Below the pieces are notes generated by a model. The model had not been told where the DNA came from and ran no database searches. It saw nothing but the letters and a program-made list of their open reading frames with translations. Positions 42,723-42,777 of a stretch of 42,777 bases of DNA are shown here, piece by piece. The DNA comes from Azospirillum brasilense (lineage in GTDB: Bacteria; Pseudomonadota; Alphaproteobacteria; Azospirillales; Azospirillaceae): assembly GCF_003349955.1 (NCBI RefSeq), contig NZ_QLKQ01000069.1, positions 1 through 42,777 on the forward strand. The letters are read 5' to 3'. Within the stretch, counting starts at the first letter, position 1, and each line of letters opens with the position of its first letter. Position numbers and translations under genes: made by a program.

Positions 42723-42777
42723 TTAGAACAGACGCAGGATCGACTGCTGCGACTGGTTGGCCAGCGAGAGGGCGATG
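42723..42777 (-). CDS. Flagellin, C-terminal end only (partial)
   Basis: Only the last 17 codons and the TAA stop are in the window; the translated end reads I-A-L-S-L-A-N-Q-S-Q-Q-S-I-L-R-L-F, the hallmark D0 helix terminus of bacterial flagellins, which closes the inner core of the filament. The upstream part lies beyond the right edge, so the gene size and paralogue type (polar or lateral) cannot be told. Its neighbours flbT and a TPR-glycosyltransferase fit a polar, glycosylated flagellin. Confidence 0.93.
   Translation of the reverse strand, partial: IALSLANQSQQSILRLF

Overview
The window is GC-rich (third codon positions almost always G or C) and reads like a Rhodospirillales alphaproteobacterium, most likely Azospirillum. 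The pointers are FlbT next to a flagellin gene, a PhyR-type general stress regulator, a DUF465 protein, bacteriohemerythrin, histidine-degradation genes, and very large TPR-glycosyltransferase proteins beside flagellin. The species call is inference. I saw no tRNA, rRNA, CRISPR array, transposase or phage gene.

Layout. 1-1950: a three-gene minus-strand cassette (MotA/ExbB-like channel subunit, one-TM MotB/ExbD-like subunit with an unusual periplasmic domain, and a small membrane protein). 2452-4701: bacteriohemerythrin and a carbon-nitrogen hydrolase paired with an unknown protein. 4763-10444: a complete dipeptide ABC transporter operon, dppABCDF. 10581-13739: GNAT acetyltransferase, methyltransferase, a divergent XRE/MmyB-type regulator with a palindromic operator candidate, and an EamA exporter. 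13717-16856: hutI and hutU. 16906-19140: ChbG/HpnK-type deacetylase, methyltransferase and GtrA-like protein, probably surface glycan or lipid related. 19119-21286: MarR regulator translationally coupled to an aryl-CoA ligase. 21463-24898: an unknown protein, a predicted small RNA, phyR, purU and another unknown protein. 24942-26801: a second, paralogous copy of the three-gene cassette. 27231-30647: a 55-residue coiled protein with a strong terminator, a Tat-type cell-wall amidase, a BON lipoprotein and a periplasmic solenoid protein. 30665-42777: a flagellar/glycosylation region with a TPR-methyltransferase, two giant TPR-glycosyltransferases (two modules in 1192 aa, three in 2002 aa), DUF465, flbT and the 3' end of flagellin.

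How the parts work together. The flagellar end is the most coherent unit. FlbT overlaps the 2002-aa glycosyltransferase by four bases directly downstream of flagellin, so flagellin synthesis and its modification are probably coordinated. Dpp peptide import, hut histidine breakdown and aryl-CoA activation fit a rhizosphere heterotroph.

The two items I consider most likely to be undescribed are the duplicated stator-like three-gene cassette, and a predicted stress-type small RNA beside phyR (EcfG-like promoter, C-rich segment, long terminator hairpin with seven U). All assignments come from reading the sequence; no database search was run.
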